Source: Argyresthia goedartella (lineage: Eukaryota > Arthropoda > Insecta > Lepidoptera > Argyresthiidae). From it: DNA of 64,000 nucleotides. A program made the position numbers and the translations under genes. Position 1 is the stretch's first letter; the number at the start of each line of letters is the position of its first letter. The notes under the pieces are model-generated. The model saw only the letters and a list, made by a program, of their open reading frames with translations, made no database searches and had not been told where the DNA came from. The stretch lies in contig OX463824.1 of the NCBI GenBank assembly GCA_949825045.1, forward strand, positions 29,296,001 through 29,360,000, written 5' to 3'. Below are positions 47,401-59,217 of this stretch, piece after piece.

Positions 47401-47840
47401 TAGCCGCAATACGCTGGGCATGTTTGGCGCTAGTGGAACGAAATTTCACAGATTACAAAAAAAATATCTTGGTCCGATACGATGTGTCCAATACTACTAT
47501 CACTAAATAGAGACCAGTAGCTCATACATATAATATCTAAAATCTTCGGAAGCACTTTAGAGAGCGGGCGGTTTCAGATGCATTTGCTGATTATTCCTGT
47601 GCATTATAGATGCATTTAGAGACGATATCAAAAAACGCAGGGTCGGAAATCTTTTTCGAGTTTTTTTTTTTTCAAAACGCCGATTGCTAACATTCGGGAC
47701 GGTGGGGATGAGGGAGAAATTAGGGTGGGGACCGATGGATTTTGCCTAATTTTAGCCACAATAACATACCCTAGCCAAATTTGGCTAATATTTGCATACT
47801 CTCCGCTCCGGGGTTGCTTCTTCTAAGTTCCCACCATACC
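47401..47840. other. Upstream of DDB1, no gene seen
   Basis: Mixed composition with a T-run (47662-47673). 47750-47840 is a diverged single copy of the repeat unit that forms an array at 49440-49915 (AGCCACAATAACATACCCTA, GGGGTTGCTTCTTCTAAGTT). Confidence 0.5.
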
Positions 47841-47844
47841 TATA

Positions 47845-49061
47845 GTCTAATTAATCAACATAGGGAGGGCGCTGACAGCTTCAAACGTCAATTCTCGAAA
47901 TAATGTTGCCACCTACAGTTTGCTAGTGATGTTCTCATTCATTCTAAATAGAATGAAAAATGCGCCCAAACCAATTCTGTAGGATTTATTTCGCAGTGGT
48001 AAGGGGGCAAGCGTAAAACCGCGCAAGTGAAAGGCTATGTGGCTACTAACAACAAAACCTTCAAGATGAAAGAAGTTAAAAATCTGTTCCATGAAGGAAT
48101 TAACACCGTGACGCCCGAGAAATGGAAAAAATGCATCGCACATGCAATTAAAGAAGAAAACCAAATGTGCCATCTCGACCACCTTATTGATACCATGTCA
48201 GACAGATTTTTAATTAATGTTAATGATGACGATGATTAATACGATAGTGATAATAGTATGGAATAAAAAATAAATATAAATATGTGTACGTTTTATTTTT
48301 AACTCTTGTTTTATCTATCTGGTTTTATCAAATGATACACAATAGAGCTTCAGGCTTCTCAATGAACAATACTATAAAAATATTACCATATAAATGTGCA
48401 ATACATTTGATAACTTCAAAGTAAAGGGTTAAGGCTTGTATTTTCTAGGTTACCTAAATATTTTTCTCAATTCATGGTAGGCATTACTTTGAGACAATTA
48501 ATTTTTTTTACCAAAAAGTCAGTCCTGTCAGTTTCCTTCGTATGTTGACCAATCAGACGCCTATCATTAGAGAAATATTTAGAACGGTACTTACCTATAG
48601 AAAATACGAGCCATAACCCTTTACTTAGCAGATAACAAATGTATATGGAAATGATTTTGCAGCCAGCACTCGGGAGACAAAGACCGAGAGCGTAGTTATA
48701 GGCGGGTGAGCGTGACAGCAAACCTATGTACACGCTCGCTGTTACGTGTCGTGTCTTAAACTCGTAACGTACCTATTTCTATTCGAATTATTATTTGTAC
48801 CTGGCCGCCGCCGCCGCCGCCGATGAAACCGGCCTGCTCGTTTGGGGATATCGTAATTTTACCCAATGTGAAATTAAAACGCTCAAATCGTTATGTATAT
48901 TGTAAAATAACATAATGTAAAGTAATTTTAGAACATATTTACCAGTTTTTCATTCTATTTAGAATGAATGAGAACATCACTAGCAAACTGTAGGTGGCAA
49001 CATTATTTCGAGAATTGACGTTTGAAGCTGTCAGCGCCCTCCCTATGTTGATCAATTAGAG
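47845..49061 (+). mobile_element. 1.2-kb DNA transposon with ~116-bp TIRs, non-autonomous
   Basis: 47845-47960 and 48946-49061 are near-perfect inverted repeats (TCTAATTAATCAACATAGGG at the outer end, GAACATCACTAGCAAACTGT further in, AATGAATGAGAAC near the inner end). Flanked by TATA on both sides. Removing the element and one TATA restores the CCTATAACCC seen in related repeat copies. Contains a 70-codon transposase-like remnant and a (CCG)n run at 48806-48823. Confidence 0.85.
48027..48239 (+). pseudogene. Transposase C-terminal remnant
   Basis: Reads KGYVATNNKTFKMKEVKNLF then HEGINTVTPEKWKKCIAHAI and ends in an acidic NVNDDDD. The ITPExWxxCxxHxxxEE pattern is, as I recall, the usual C-terminal end of several insect DDE transposases. 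The catalytic part is absent. The superfamily was not determined. Confidence 0.5.
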
Positions 49062-49439
49062 TATATAACCCAATTGAAAGGCTTGGTTTTAGAATCATTC
49101 CCCCTTAATTTAATTATAATGAGGTGTGCAATCGATAGCTGGTAGTCACTTTTCCTAACAAACTGCTTTTCTTTAAGTAAGGAAATGCGAAGTTTAAAAA
49201 AAACAACAATGATGAAAATTGGCAAGTTTCTGTAAAAATAACGTAAAAATTCGACAATTTCTGTGAACGAAACGTAAAAATTGACGTAACGAAATATCGA
49301 TAAGACCATACATAGTCAATATTATGACATATTGTCAATATTATTGTCATTATGACCTATCAAAATGGCCGCGTTCTGACACCATTTCTTTTTCTAGTAG
49401 TTTCGCGAATTTTCTCTTTCTTGCTCTCTCGTTATTTAC

Positions 49440-49915
49440 AAACAAAGACAACTTTCTAGAGTAGGTTATTGTGGGTACTTTGCAAACGCTTTGCTCCACT
49501 CCATTCCGGTTTAGCTTCTTCAACGTTCTAACCTAACCTATAACCCAAACAAAAATTAGCCACAATAACATACTCTAGCTAGCCAGTCGTTTTTGTTTGC
49601 ATATGCTTCGCTCTGCTCGCTCCGGTTTAGTTTATTCAACGTTTTAACCTAACCTATAACCAGATTTAAATTGAGCCACAATAGCCTACTCTAGCCAAAT
49701 TTGGCTTTTCTTTGCATACGCCCCGCTCCGCTACGCTCCAGAGTTGCTTCTTCTAAGTTCTAACTTAACCTATAATCCAATTGAATTTATCCACAATAAC
49801 CTACTCTAGCCAAATTTGGCTTTTATTTGTATACGCTTCGGGGTTGCTTCTTCTACGTTCCAAACTAACCTATTACCCAATTGAAATTTAGCCACAATAA
49901 CCTACTCTAGCCAAA
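49440..49915. repeat. ~115-bp tandem repeat, about four diverged units
   Basis: Units share AGCCACAATAACCTACTCTAG, AAATTTGGCTTTTATTTGCA, TACGCTTCGCTCCG, GGTTGCTTCTTCTAAGTTC and TAACCTAACCTATAACCCAA. A further single unit at 47750-47844 is where the 1.2-kb TIR element inserted. Confidence 0.85.
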
Positions 49916-50108
49916 GTAGGTGTTCATAGCGACTCAAATGAAAGGAAACTATGTTCACTGGCGCGAATGCAAGCAATGTAGGCCTAAAAGGACGTACCCA
50001 AACACTGGGAATTGGGTGAAATAGTCACGATAGAGGACCGATCACCCGCATGTGGTTCAGCGGGCGTCCCACCTAATAATTTAAAAAACCTTCTCTCTGT
50101 ATCATGAA

Positions 50109-50366
50109 TTGGTCAGACAAAATCAGATCTCTACAGTCCAACAGCCGAAACCGATTATCATCGACTTAACCTCCGATCAGAAATCGACACCACTGCAAAA
50201 AACAAGAAAATACATTAAAAAATCGAGGAAAATAAATAAAGCTATCATCAAGACACATAAACGGATCCAGAAGCTTAACATTTGCCCTAGACCGGAAAAT
50301 AAGAATTTTGAAGATTCAGCAGGACTGCTACAGGAAATGACAGAGGAATATCAGAATATAGAGTAG
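50109..50366 (+). pseudogene. Jk-A ORF1, N-terminal part
   Basis: 86 codons, basic, with PIIIDLTSD (a SUMO-interaction-like acidic/hydrophobic motif) followed by TRKYIKKSRKINKAIIKTHK. Ends at TAG; the continuation lies in other frames up to 50667. Confidence 0.45.
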
Positions 50367-50666
50367 TCACTGATTTAGAACTGAAAATATCGCAACTGGA
50401 GATATAACTTCAAGATGTAGTTACCAAGTATTCATGGACAGAAAAAAAACAAAATAATACTGGACAGCAATACTAATCTACGGAGAGTACTCGAGTTTTC
50501 GCGACAGACACAGCAATGCATCCATGAAAACTGCCAGATATGTGAGTCTCAGCATAATACCACCGCTCCCAACGAAGAGCTCACCATCGTCACACCTGAC
50601 ACCGGGGATACGCCGCCAGCCGAGTCCGACGTTAATCCTTTAGATCAGCCGCGGGCCTGCTCCAGC

Positions 50667-51881
50667 ATGCCACCACAACCGGCGCGCTGTCGCATCAAGT
50701 ATACTGCGAGCGATCAGCAGCTCGCACCCAGTGACGGCACCGACGTCGCCGCAGAGCCCGAGACTGACCCTTTATATCAGGCGCGGGTCTGTCCTCTCAC
50801 TGCGCACATGGTGACCAGCGACCAGCAGCTCGCCCCGAGTAACATCACCGCCGAGCTCACACGTGCGCCGCCGCCACTGACGCCGCAGCCTGCCGCTGCA
50901 CGCCAGCGCCAGTGCCAGGAGCCGGATAGCCCTGCAACGACGTGCACAGCGACGCTGCCGGCCGGGACCTCACACGTGACACCTCGTAGGACTGTTATGT
51001 TCTCAGGCAGGCTAGGTCGCGTAGGTCCCGTAGTTAACTATTGCATGCTCGTTTTAGACTACAAATATGAGAAGGGCACAATCGTAATATTATATATGCA
51101 GAATAGTATAGGTGTAGGGAAACAAACAATGATAAAGTTTGTTGATGCTCTCTCTAATCTAGAAGTGGGCAAGATTGTTCTATTTGCCTTCCCTTACAAA
51201 AATACAATAAATGGAAAGCAACAGCACGCTACTCATAGGTTAAATATGTATATGTATCATATGACTGTACGCTATACAAAAATTGTATTCTTTGACACAA
51301 ATCTATTAATTTGTAAATACATCACTGACGGAAAGAGTGAGGACATCAAAGTTATTATTGATAAAATTAACACTGACGTTAAGACTTTAGCCTCATTTAT
51401 ATTAGAATCTGTTATAAACAGTATAACAGAAGTAAGTAATTGTATAACCGTCACCACAACGATTAGTACACGTACTAAGAAGCATGTAACTACTGATAAG
51501 ACAATATGTACAAACGATACTATTGTATCTTTAAACTGCCGCAACCGACAACAGAAAAGCATGGCTAAAAAGGTAATTCACCAAAATTCGCAAGGCTTTT
51601 CTGGCAAGCAACTAGAATTAGAAATGCTTTTAGAAAGTAAAACAATAGATATACTTTGTATGACAGGACACTGGCTGCAAGAGTGTGCAATGCAGTTCAG
51701 TATACCAAATTATAAAGAGATCAGCCGATTCAATAGAAATACTAAAACTAGAGGTGGTTCCTTAATTTTGGTAAAAGATGGCTTTAAGTGTAAACGAACA
51801 GATATTGTTAGTCTTTCTAGTGAAATGAATGCTGAAGACTCTTGTGTTGAGATGGAAAAATATACTATTGTTAGTGTGTAA
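50667..51881 (+). pseudogene. Jk-A ORF1 C-terminal domain fused in frame to the endonuclease start
   Basis: 404 codons. Residues 1-110 are Pro/Ala-rich with two SDQQLAPS repeats. Residues 110-290 (GPVVNYCMLVLDYKYEKGTI, NLEVGKIVLFAFPYKNTING, HRLNMYMYHM, VFFDTN) resemble the esterase-like ORF1 domain known from CR1-type elements. From ~residue 300 the endonuclease begins ([31 protein letters not shown]). In intact relatives ORF1 and ORF2 are separate, so the fusion probably reflects decay. Confidence 0.65.
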
Positions 51882-54470
51882 AGGCGGGGCGAAAAAGATT
51901 TTGAAGTCTTTGAGACAGTGATGGAACATGTACTTCAACTTGCATCCAGAAACAAGTCCAAACGCATCATAGTTTGACATACTAGAAACCGCAAACCGCT
52001 CTATTCGCACTAGGATCCTAGCAGTATTTAAGTCTTACAATATGTACAATGTCTTTCTAGAGCCTACACGAATAACGGCTACCTCCGTTACTTGTCTAGA
52101 TCACGTATTCTGCGAATGTATTCACGATAAACAAATAGTTAAGGCATTAAATTCAGACCACACTGGTCAGATTGTATCACATCACCAGAAGGGTACGACG
52201 CTGCTCTCTTTTCCGCCGCGCCCCTGAATAGGGAGAGGCGGGAAGAGGACAGGCGGAAGGCAAAGAAGGCCGGTCCAGCCATGTGGGGGACGCACAGAAA
52301 TAGCTGCGGGTTACAAGAGCTCCATGCAAATCTCACCTGTTGGCTTGCTCCCCCGCGTTGGCCTTATTATGACATGAGGTTGGGTGGAGGTGGGATATGT
52401 CCTGGTCAGATTGTAGTATTTGAAGAATGTAATGCTATATGCCGTTAAAGTATTGTGTAGACCAGTGACTTTGAAGAAAATGGAAAAATTTCGTAGCGGA
52501 CTGGGGTCAAGTCTACCATTATCAACTTACTGTGAAGATCCGAACACATTATATTCCAGCTTCTTCAAATCTGTTTCTGCGCAATCTGAAAATGTTTTCA
52601 ATCTGACTAAAGTGAGAACGGACAACAAATCAAAATTCTCTGAATGGGCAACAGAGGATTTAAGACAGAGCAGGTCCTGACTCTATGAATTGTATGAGCA
52701 AAAATCCTATGATCACAGTCCTGAGTTTAACGTTTTTGTCAAAAATTATTCTACTAATTTCAGGAAAAAGTGCCACAAAGCCAAGTGCTTACATCTTAAC
52801 AATAAAATCAAAGCTTCTGGTGACAAAATTAAAACTACATGGAACATTATTAAAAAAGAGACAGGCAAGGTTAGCTCTAGTGAATCTATTTTTAATTTAA
52901 AAGTTAACGACAAGTTACTCTCATCAAACGAGGACGTTGCCAACGCATTTGAAAAGTTCTTCTGTACCATACCCATAATAACAATAGAAGCACTACCATC
53001 CTCTTCTGAAAAGTCTTTAGATTAATTGGTTGAATATGTGCCCCAAAACAAGGATGGCTTTAACTTCAAACCAATAGGCTCTATAACTATAGTTAAAACA
53101 TTTAAACTTCTTAACATAAAAAAGACTGAAGATTTATGGGGCATGTCGGTTAACGTGGTTAAGTTAGTAATCGATGTGATTGCACCATACATGGTTATCA
53201 CATTCAATAGTTGTATAGCAAACGATGTTCTTTCTGACCTCATGAAAATGAGCAGAATAATACCACTTTTCCAATCCGGTAGTAAATAAGACCCTGCCAA
53301 CTTCAGACCTGTATCTGTATTGCCAGTGCTTAGCCAGGTGTTTGAAAAGGTCATATTGAGTCAACTACTCTCTCACTTCAATGCATCTGGGCTATTCTAC
53401 AAAAAACAGTTGGGATTCACTAAAGGCAGATCAACAACAGACGCCGGAGTAGCGCTAGTAGAACACATTTATAGTGAGTGCGTGGGAAGCATCACAGGAT
53501 GCGGTTGGTATTTTCTGTGATCTTTCCAAGGCATTTGACTGTGTGGACCATCAAACTCTTTTGCTCAAACTACAACATTATGGTATCAAAGATAATGCGT
53601 TAAAAATTAATGGAATCTTATCTTATGGAAAGAGTACTAAAAGTAGATATAAACAGATGTAAGTCCACTGGAACCGATATGAATATTGGTGTACCCCAGT
53701 GTTCTATCTTAGGTCCGTTGCTTTTCTTAGTGTACCTGAATGACCTGCCGTATATGGTGGAAAAATGACTCAGATTGTTCTATTTGCTGATGACACATCT
53801 ATTATTTTCAAGGTGAAAAGACAAGAAGAAATTCTAGACGGCGAAAATAGTACACTCTCTCATGTGTTAAGTTGGTTCAATGTTGAAAGACAGGTTGAAA
53901 GCAGTGTAAGAATAGAATCTGAAAGATTGGACCTCATTGAGAACACAATCTTTCTTGGAATCACTATAGGTTCGAAACTTCATTGGGGTCCTCACATAAC
54001 TAATCTTGCACGAAGACTTAGCTCAGCCGCTTTTGCGGTCAGACAAATCAGATATCTTACAGATGTTGAAACTGCCAGATTGGTTTACTTTAGTTATTTT
54101 CACAGTATTATGTCTTATGGAATACTGCTCTGGGGGAGAGCAGCAGATATAAATACGATATATTTTTTTACAAAAAAGGGCGATCAGGGCGATATATCAA
54201 TTAGATGCTAGAGAATCATTAAGAGAAAAATTCAAAGAAATTAATATACTTACGGTTACCAGTCAATATATATACGAGAATATCCTGCATGTAAGAAAAA
54301 ACATATCTTTATTTAAAACTGAAACAGGTTAGCACTACCATTATTTACACTAAGTAAAGTAGGCACATCATTCAGGGGGCACTGTATTAGCTTCTACAAT
54401 AAAATACCACGAGAATCATTGATCCTTCCTGAAAAGAGGTCGAACAACTATGTTAAAAATTAGCTGATAA
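51882..54470 (+). pseudogene. Jk-A ORF2 remainder (endonuclease end and RT), multiple frame breaks
   Basis: Pieces in order: [20 protein letters not shown] (EN), LNSDHTGQIV, then after the short insertion [162 protein letters not shown] and [14 protein letters not shown]. At least five frame changes. Confidence 0.8.
52163..52415. mobile_element. Short insertion with 14-bp target duplication (SINE or truncated non-LTR)
   Basis: CTGGTCAGATTGTA occurs at 52163-52176 and 52402-52415 and brackets 225 bp of GC-rich sequence (GCTGCTCTCTTTTCCGCCGC ... CCAGCCATGTGGGGGACGCA). The insertion lies in the Jk-A endonuclease ORF, and one copy of the 14-mer restores the coding order. No ORF inside. Confidence 0.8.
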
Positions 54471-54480
54471 GAAAGTCCTA

Positions 54481-55130
54481 TTAGAGTATTAAGGAATACT
54501 TAGATAACAAAACAACATGGTCCCATCTCAGCGCACAGAAATTCAACGAGGGGCGATTGATCAAGTTTATCAGTCGCTGGCGAATTTCCTCAGACCAAAA
54601 CCAGTAGTACCTTTTGTAAAGTCACCTTTTTAAAAAGAAGATATGGGGGACTTTCTTGCCGTTTCTTCTTAACTTCATTCCGTTGTGCGGAATGTCCGCG
54701 TTAACTTCCGTCCGCGTATCGCTCCGTATAAATAAATCAAAATAATGTTTCAAAATAACTTTACAGTACAGTGATTGAGACTCAGTAATAGATGGTATTG
54801 TTAGATTCAGTGTGGTGCAAACAGATTTTCGATTAATCAACGCATTCACAAATTATATCCAATAGCATCATTTAAAATTTAAAAAAATCCTCCAAACATT
54901 CAAATCTTTATCCGTTGCCGCGCTTCACTTACCAGTGCTACGGCGAGATGCTCCGCTACGCCTAGTGCTACGACCACCGCCTACGCAACTACGCACCGCG
55001 CTATCCGCTACGAATTGCAATCTGATTTGGACGGTGCTCTAATAACCGAACACCGAGGTCAATAACCGGTCATTTGCAAGCGTCTTCGCGTCTATTTTAG
55101 CAATCATGACTAATTGTTCGTGTAATATTA
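54481..55130. other. Intergenic sequence, no gene seen
   Basis: 54905-55025 is GC-richer with repeated GCTACG/CTACGC motifs (degenerate short-period repeat). The rest is AT-rich. Nothing coding. Confidence 0.4.
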
Positions 55131-55396
55131 TCAGTTCAGTTCAGTTCAGTTCTTTATTGCCATAAATTACACGTTTATAAAGATCTTATGATAAAAACAA
55201 TAATGAGTCAGTGTAATTTTACTCATAAGAGTGTAGCAACTTATTATACAAGGATTTAAATACTAACAAGGCAATTATAATATAATTTACACAGTCACAA
55301 AGTCATAAAAGAATAAAAACTACACGCGATCATTTGAATTTTAATATCCTAAATAATGTCATTTTGTGGAATTGTATTTCGTTATCTTATTATTAA

Positions 55397-58300
55397 TTAA
55401 TTATAATTATAATATTCATATAAGTCACATGGACACAGTTCTAATAGATATTTATTAAGTTTATTAAAAAAGGAGATTCCAGATATAGCTTTGATATCTT
55501 CAGGCAGCTTATTGTAAATTTTTATTGCGGTCACCTTTGTGCTACGTGTGTGCGACACTGTTCTGCTCAACGGAATTTCTAAATTCAGTTTGTGTTTATT
55601 ATTCAGCCTTTCACTTACACCAGGCGGCCTCTGGGGAAACTTTTTAGGATAGCGCCTGACCAACTTGCATAACTCTGATATGTAGAGAGCTGTAATGGTA
55701 TGAATCTTAAGTTTTTTAAAAGAACAGCGGCATGAATCCATACTGGACTTAAGATTGTCAAGAATACGGATTGCCCTTTTTTGTAATGTGAAGATCTTTT
55801 TAATTTCAATACAAACCCCCAGACCGCTAAACCATATATTATACTAGACTGGAAGAACGCAAAGTAAGCCTGTAGAGCAGCTGTTTTTGTCGATATCCTC
55901 CTCAAAGACCGCAATGCGTAGCAGAAACTACTGAGTCTACCTTCAAGAACTTCAACGTGTCGTTTCCAATTTAAGTTACAGTCTGTATGGATTCCTAAGA
56001 ATTTGGCATACGGAACCGATTCTATTTTTTACCGTTTACTTGAATGTCAAGGTGTGGCAAATGGGTGTTATAGTTTTTAAAATACATGAGTTTCGTTTTG
56101 CTAACATTTGTACTCAGATTTAAAGAATTAAACCAATTTACAACAACGCCGATCGTTGTATTAATTTCTTTGGCTAAATCTTCACACTCGCTACGTTCAA
56201 ATTTAAAAAACACAGAGACGTCATCCGCAAAAATTACAATTTTATGGTTAAATAAAAGCGGAAGGTGATTGATATATATTAAAAACAAAATTGGGCCCAA
56301 TATACTACCCTGTGGCACTCCTATTTTAGTTTCGCGGCAGCTTGACTCTACATTTTTTAAAGATCATTTTTTCTCCCATGGTTGGTAACAAGACACTCTG
56401 TTTTCGCTCGCTTAGGTATGAAACAAACCAATCATTAACCGGGCCCCGTATGCCGTAACGGTTTAAAATCTCCACCAGAATTACATGACTTACGTTTTCG
56501 AAAGCCTTTGATAGGTCACGGAGAACTGTCATGACGTTTGAGTTTCTATTTAAGGCTTCAGCAACATAGTCTGTCGTGTCGAAAATAGCGTCTATGGTGG
56601 AAATGTCTTTTTGAAATCCGAATTGTTCTTTTGCCAATATTTTTTCCGCGCACAGATGACTTAACTTTTCTGCCATAACTTTTTCGAACAGTTTTGACAA
56701 AACTGGGAGCAACGATATGGGTCTGTAGTTTGTGACATCCAGTAGGTCGTCTTTTTTATGTATCGTATTACCTGAGCCTTTTTTAGTCTTGATGGAAATA
56801 CGCCTTCTCTTAGCGACAAATTTATGAGGTAGAGGAGTGGGATCGCTATGGCATCATATACATAGTCGGTCCATAAGTTCTGTCACAAATATTTTGCCGC
56901 ATAGTAAATAATACCAAGTTTTATTTTATTTAATACTATATATGGTTTGATAGCTCATTAAATACTGATAAATTAGAACGATTATTGGATTTAAATTCTT
57001 AAAGCCATATTACACAAATGCTAGTTTCTTCAGAGATTTTGCACTTTTTTACCCAATCAAAAATACGGACGTGATTCACTTTATCTTTTTCCATGACTCT
57101 TAAAACCTTTCAAACTTACGTGAGATTTTAGTCAGAACCCTCGCTGAACCCGTTACCTTCATTTTGAAGCACTAGATAACTAAGTCTGGGTAAAAATAAT
57201 TTTCATATTCACATTTTACGTAGTGTACTTGTTGCCCACAAGCTCATTTTTATACGTTTTTCTGAAAACGTAAAAAGTACGTAAAGTTCTCTTTGGGAGC
57301 AGTTGGAACTGAAAGCTAACAGAAAATCAAATGCTAGTTGTTAAGCATGGTCTAAAATCGAGGTTTCAGAATAAATAAAAAAAACCTTGTTGGTTATCTG
57401 GAACACTGTTTTTTTATTAAATTTGTGGTAAGTGGTATTTTTGTCAGTTGCGGCGTGTTTTGCGTGGTTCGCGATTGTCTCAAGTTATAAGGTTTTTTGT
57501 CATATTGCGATAATCGTAGAAAATGTATTGTATTGCAATTTGATTCGTATAAAATAAGCTTTTTAATCATGTATAATACGAATAAGAAAAAGTTTTTTGC
57601 TGAGTTTTATCTATCAAAAACCTTGTGACAGAACTTAAGGACCGACTAAGTATATGCTTTATGACGCTAGCCGATATAGCGTCATAGCCACTTGATTTCT
57701 TATTTTTAAGGTTCCTCACGTGTTTGTGAAGTTCGCCGATCTCAATTTCATTTACGAACATAGATCTATGGTGGAAATCGGGTAATTTTATTTGAGAATT
57801 TCCCCTTGGCATTTCAGACAAATCTGTGAAGTGGTGGTTGAATAAGTTTGCTGCTTCATTATTACACTTTGCTGTTTGTTTTCTATCCGTCAGACCCCTG
57901 TAATCTCGAATGTCTAAATCTTTTCTCCCTTTTATATTCAAGTTTAAGGTTCCAGGTGGCTTTTACTTTATCGTGAGAGACTAAAATCATTTTTTCGTTT
58001 GCAAGTTTCTTTGACATCTCTATGACTCGCCCTAAAATAGTAGAGTATAACTTATAATGCTCGAGCTGCTGAATATATTTGGATTGCTTAGCTTTAACGA
58101 AGAGATCTCTTTTAGACTTGCTTGACTTTCTAATGCCTGGGGTGAGCCAGTCTTCTTTTGTTTTGTTTTTGGAGGCGTCACCTCTTACTTTAATTAAAGG
58201 ACAACAAAAGTCGAAAGCTTCCAATAAAAAAACATCATGAAAGATGTTGAAGCTCTTTTCTTAGTCAGGCTCAGCAAATACTCTATCCCATGATGTTTGC

Positions 58301-58780
58301 TGTACGCTTTCTTTCAGTTTTTCAAGGTTAGAGATCATAACCTTTCTTACTTGTATGAAGTATTTTGTAGGGCCCTTTTTTTGTGGAAGGTTGAGAGAAG
58401 CGTACTGAAGTGTATGGTCTGATAATCCTAATTCTATAACACGTGTGTCTCTTGTCTATATTGGAAATCATGTTATCAATACAGGTTTGGCTGTGGCTGG
58501 TAATGCGGGTTGGCTCTTTTATATAAAGCTTTACATTGTACGACTGTAGTACCCCGATAAACTCCCTAGCCTCAACTGACTCTACAAGGGTGTGTTGATA
58601 TTAAAGTCACCACATATTATGATTTTACGTTCCTTATATTTAAATACATAAGTTAAGACGTTTTCAAGATGTTGATGGAAATTATTATCTTTTTCTGTCT
58701 TGGGTCTGTATAAACTAATTACATAGTATCCATACAAGTCGATCCCACATATTTCAAAGATGTAAGGAATGGAATAGTCT
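55397..58780 (-). pseudogene. ORF2 (endonuclease-RT) of the minus-strand CR1/Jockey-like element
   Basis: Motifs in sense order: ICGDFNIN (EN, ~58590), [138 protein letters not shown] (catalytic F-ADD), SSIIYGLAVWG and HTRSTKVTAIKIYNKLPEDI. Broken by the MITE and several frame changes. Confidence 0.8.
56861..57650. mobile_element. maT-related MITE (790 bp)
   Basis: TIRs CATAGTCGGTCCATAAGTTC and the inverse of GAACTTAAGGACCGACTAAG, each continuing TGTCACAA, resemble those of the 39448-40756 element (AGTCAGGTCATAAGTTCTGT). Flanked by TA/TATA. No transposase motif recognised inside. It splits the RT ORF of the surrounding non-LTR element. Confidence 0.8.
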
Positions 58781-58790
58781 TTTAGCTTTT

Positions 58791-59217
58791 TTAAGTCTGT
58801 TCGCGACAGAATAGATATCCGCGATTAGGTATAGGCCATTGTACATAGTCGTAGTATATAAGTTATAGTATAAGTACCTAATAGTTTTGTAGAGATAGTT
58901 TAAGTAGTAGTAAGACAATAAAAGTACTGTTTCGTGTGTGTCCTTATTGAAATAAAGATAAATGGTAAATATAGATAACTGATAGGAACATATAGATAGC
59001 ATAATAGCAAATTAGAAACAGAGTCCGATAGTATTATAATTAGTATTCAGACAGCTTGTCATTTGTATAGGTATTATTGTAAATAAATACATCAGTATTA
59101 CGGTTTAGTTAGCTCTTGCCCGGTAGCGCCACCTACAGAATAAAATGGTGCACTACCGTGCATCGTCCAATCGTAGCCTAGCATAGCGCCCGACCCCCTC
59201 CCTCACCTATATAAACA
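58791..59217. other. Unclassified sequence between two non-LTR elements
   Basis: AT-rich (58800-59100), then a GC-richer stretch ending CACCTATATAAAC at 59203-59216, directly before the Jockey-clade RT. Could be a solo LTR or a promoter-containing remnant; no pair was found. Confidence 0.3.

Larger units (their letters stand above)
50050..54480 (+). mobile_element. Jk-A non-LTR retrotransposon, near full-length but decayed
   Basis: Plus-strand copy with ORF1 (50109-51560), endonuclease (51570-52430, interrupted by a short insertion), RT (52430-54200) and the C-terminal tail (54200-54470). Several stops and frameshifts. Useful as a reference for the copy split by BEL-2: the EN-RT linker lost there is present here (52420-52680). 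Confidence 0.85.
55131..58790 (-). mobile_element. CR1/Jockey-like non-LTR retrotransposon, minus strand, decayed
   Basis: The 3' end has an AATAAAG signal and (CTGAA)n tail in sense (plus-strand TTCAGTTCAGTTCAG at 55133). Then the RT C-terminus (55397-55914), RT core (56022-56712), a maT-related MITE insertion (56861-57650), RT N-terminus (57660-57941), the EN-RT linker (57883-58224) and the end of the endonuclease (to ~58780). A different family from Jk-A by RT sequence and tail. Confidence 0.82.

Noticed and set aside
48806..48823. (CCG)n run as a possible CpG island or promoter
   Set aside because: Eighteen bp inside a transposon; no wider GC island around it.
49330..49400. Possible start of another gene at CAAAATGGCCGCG
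   Set aside because: The frame stops after three codons and no exon follows.
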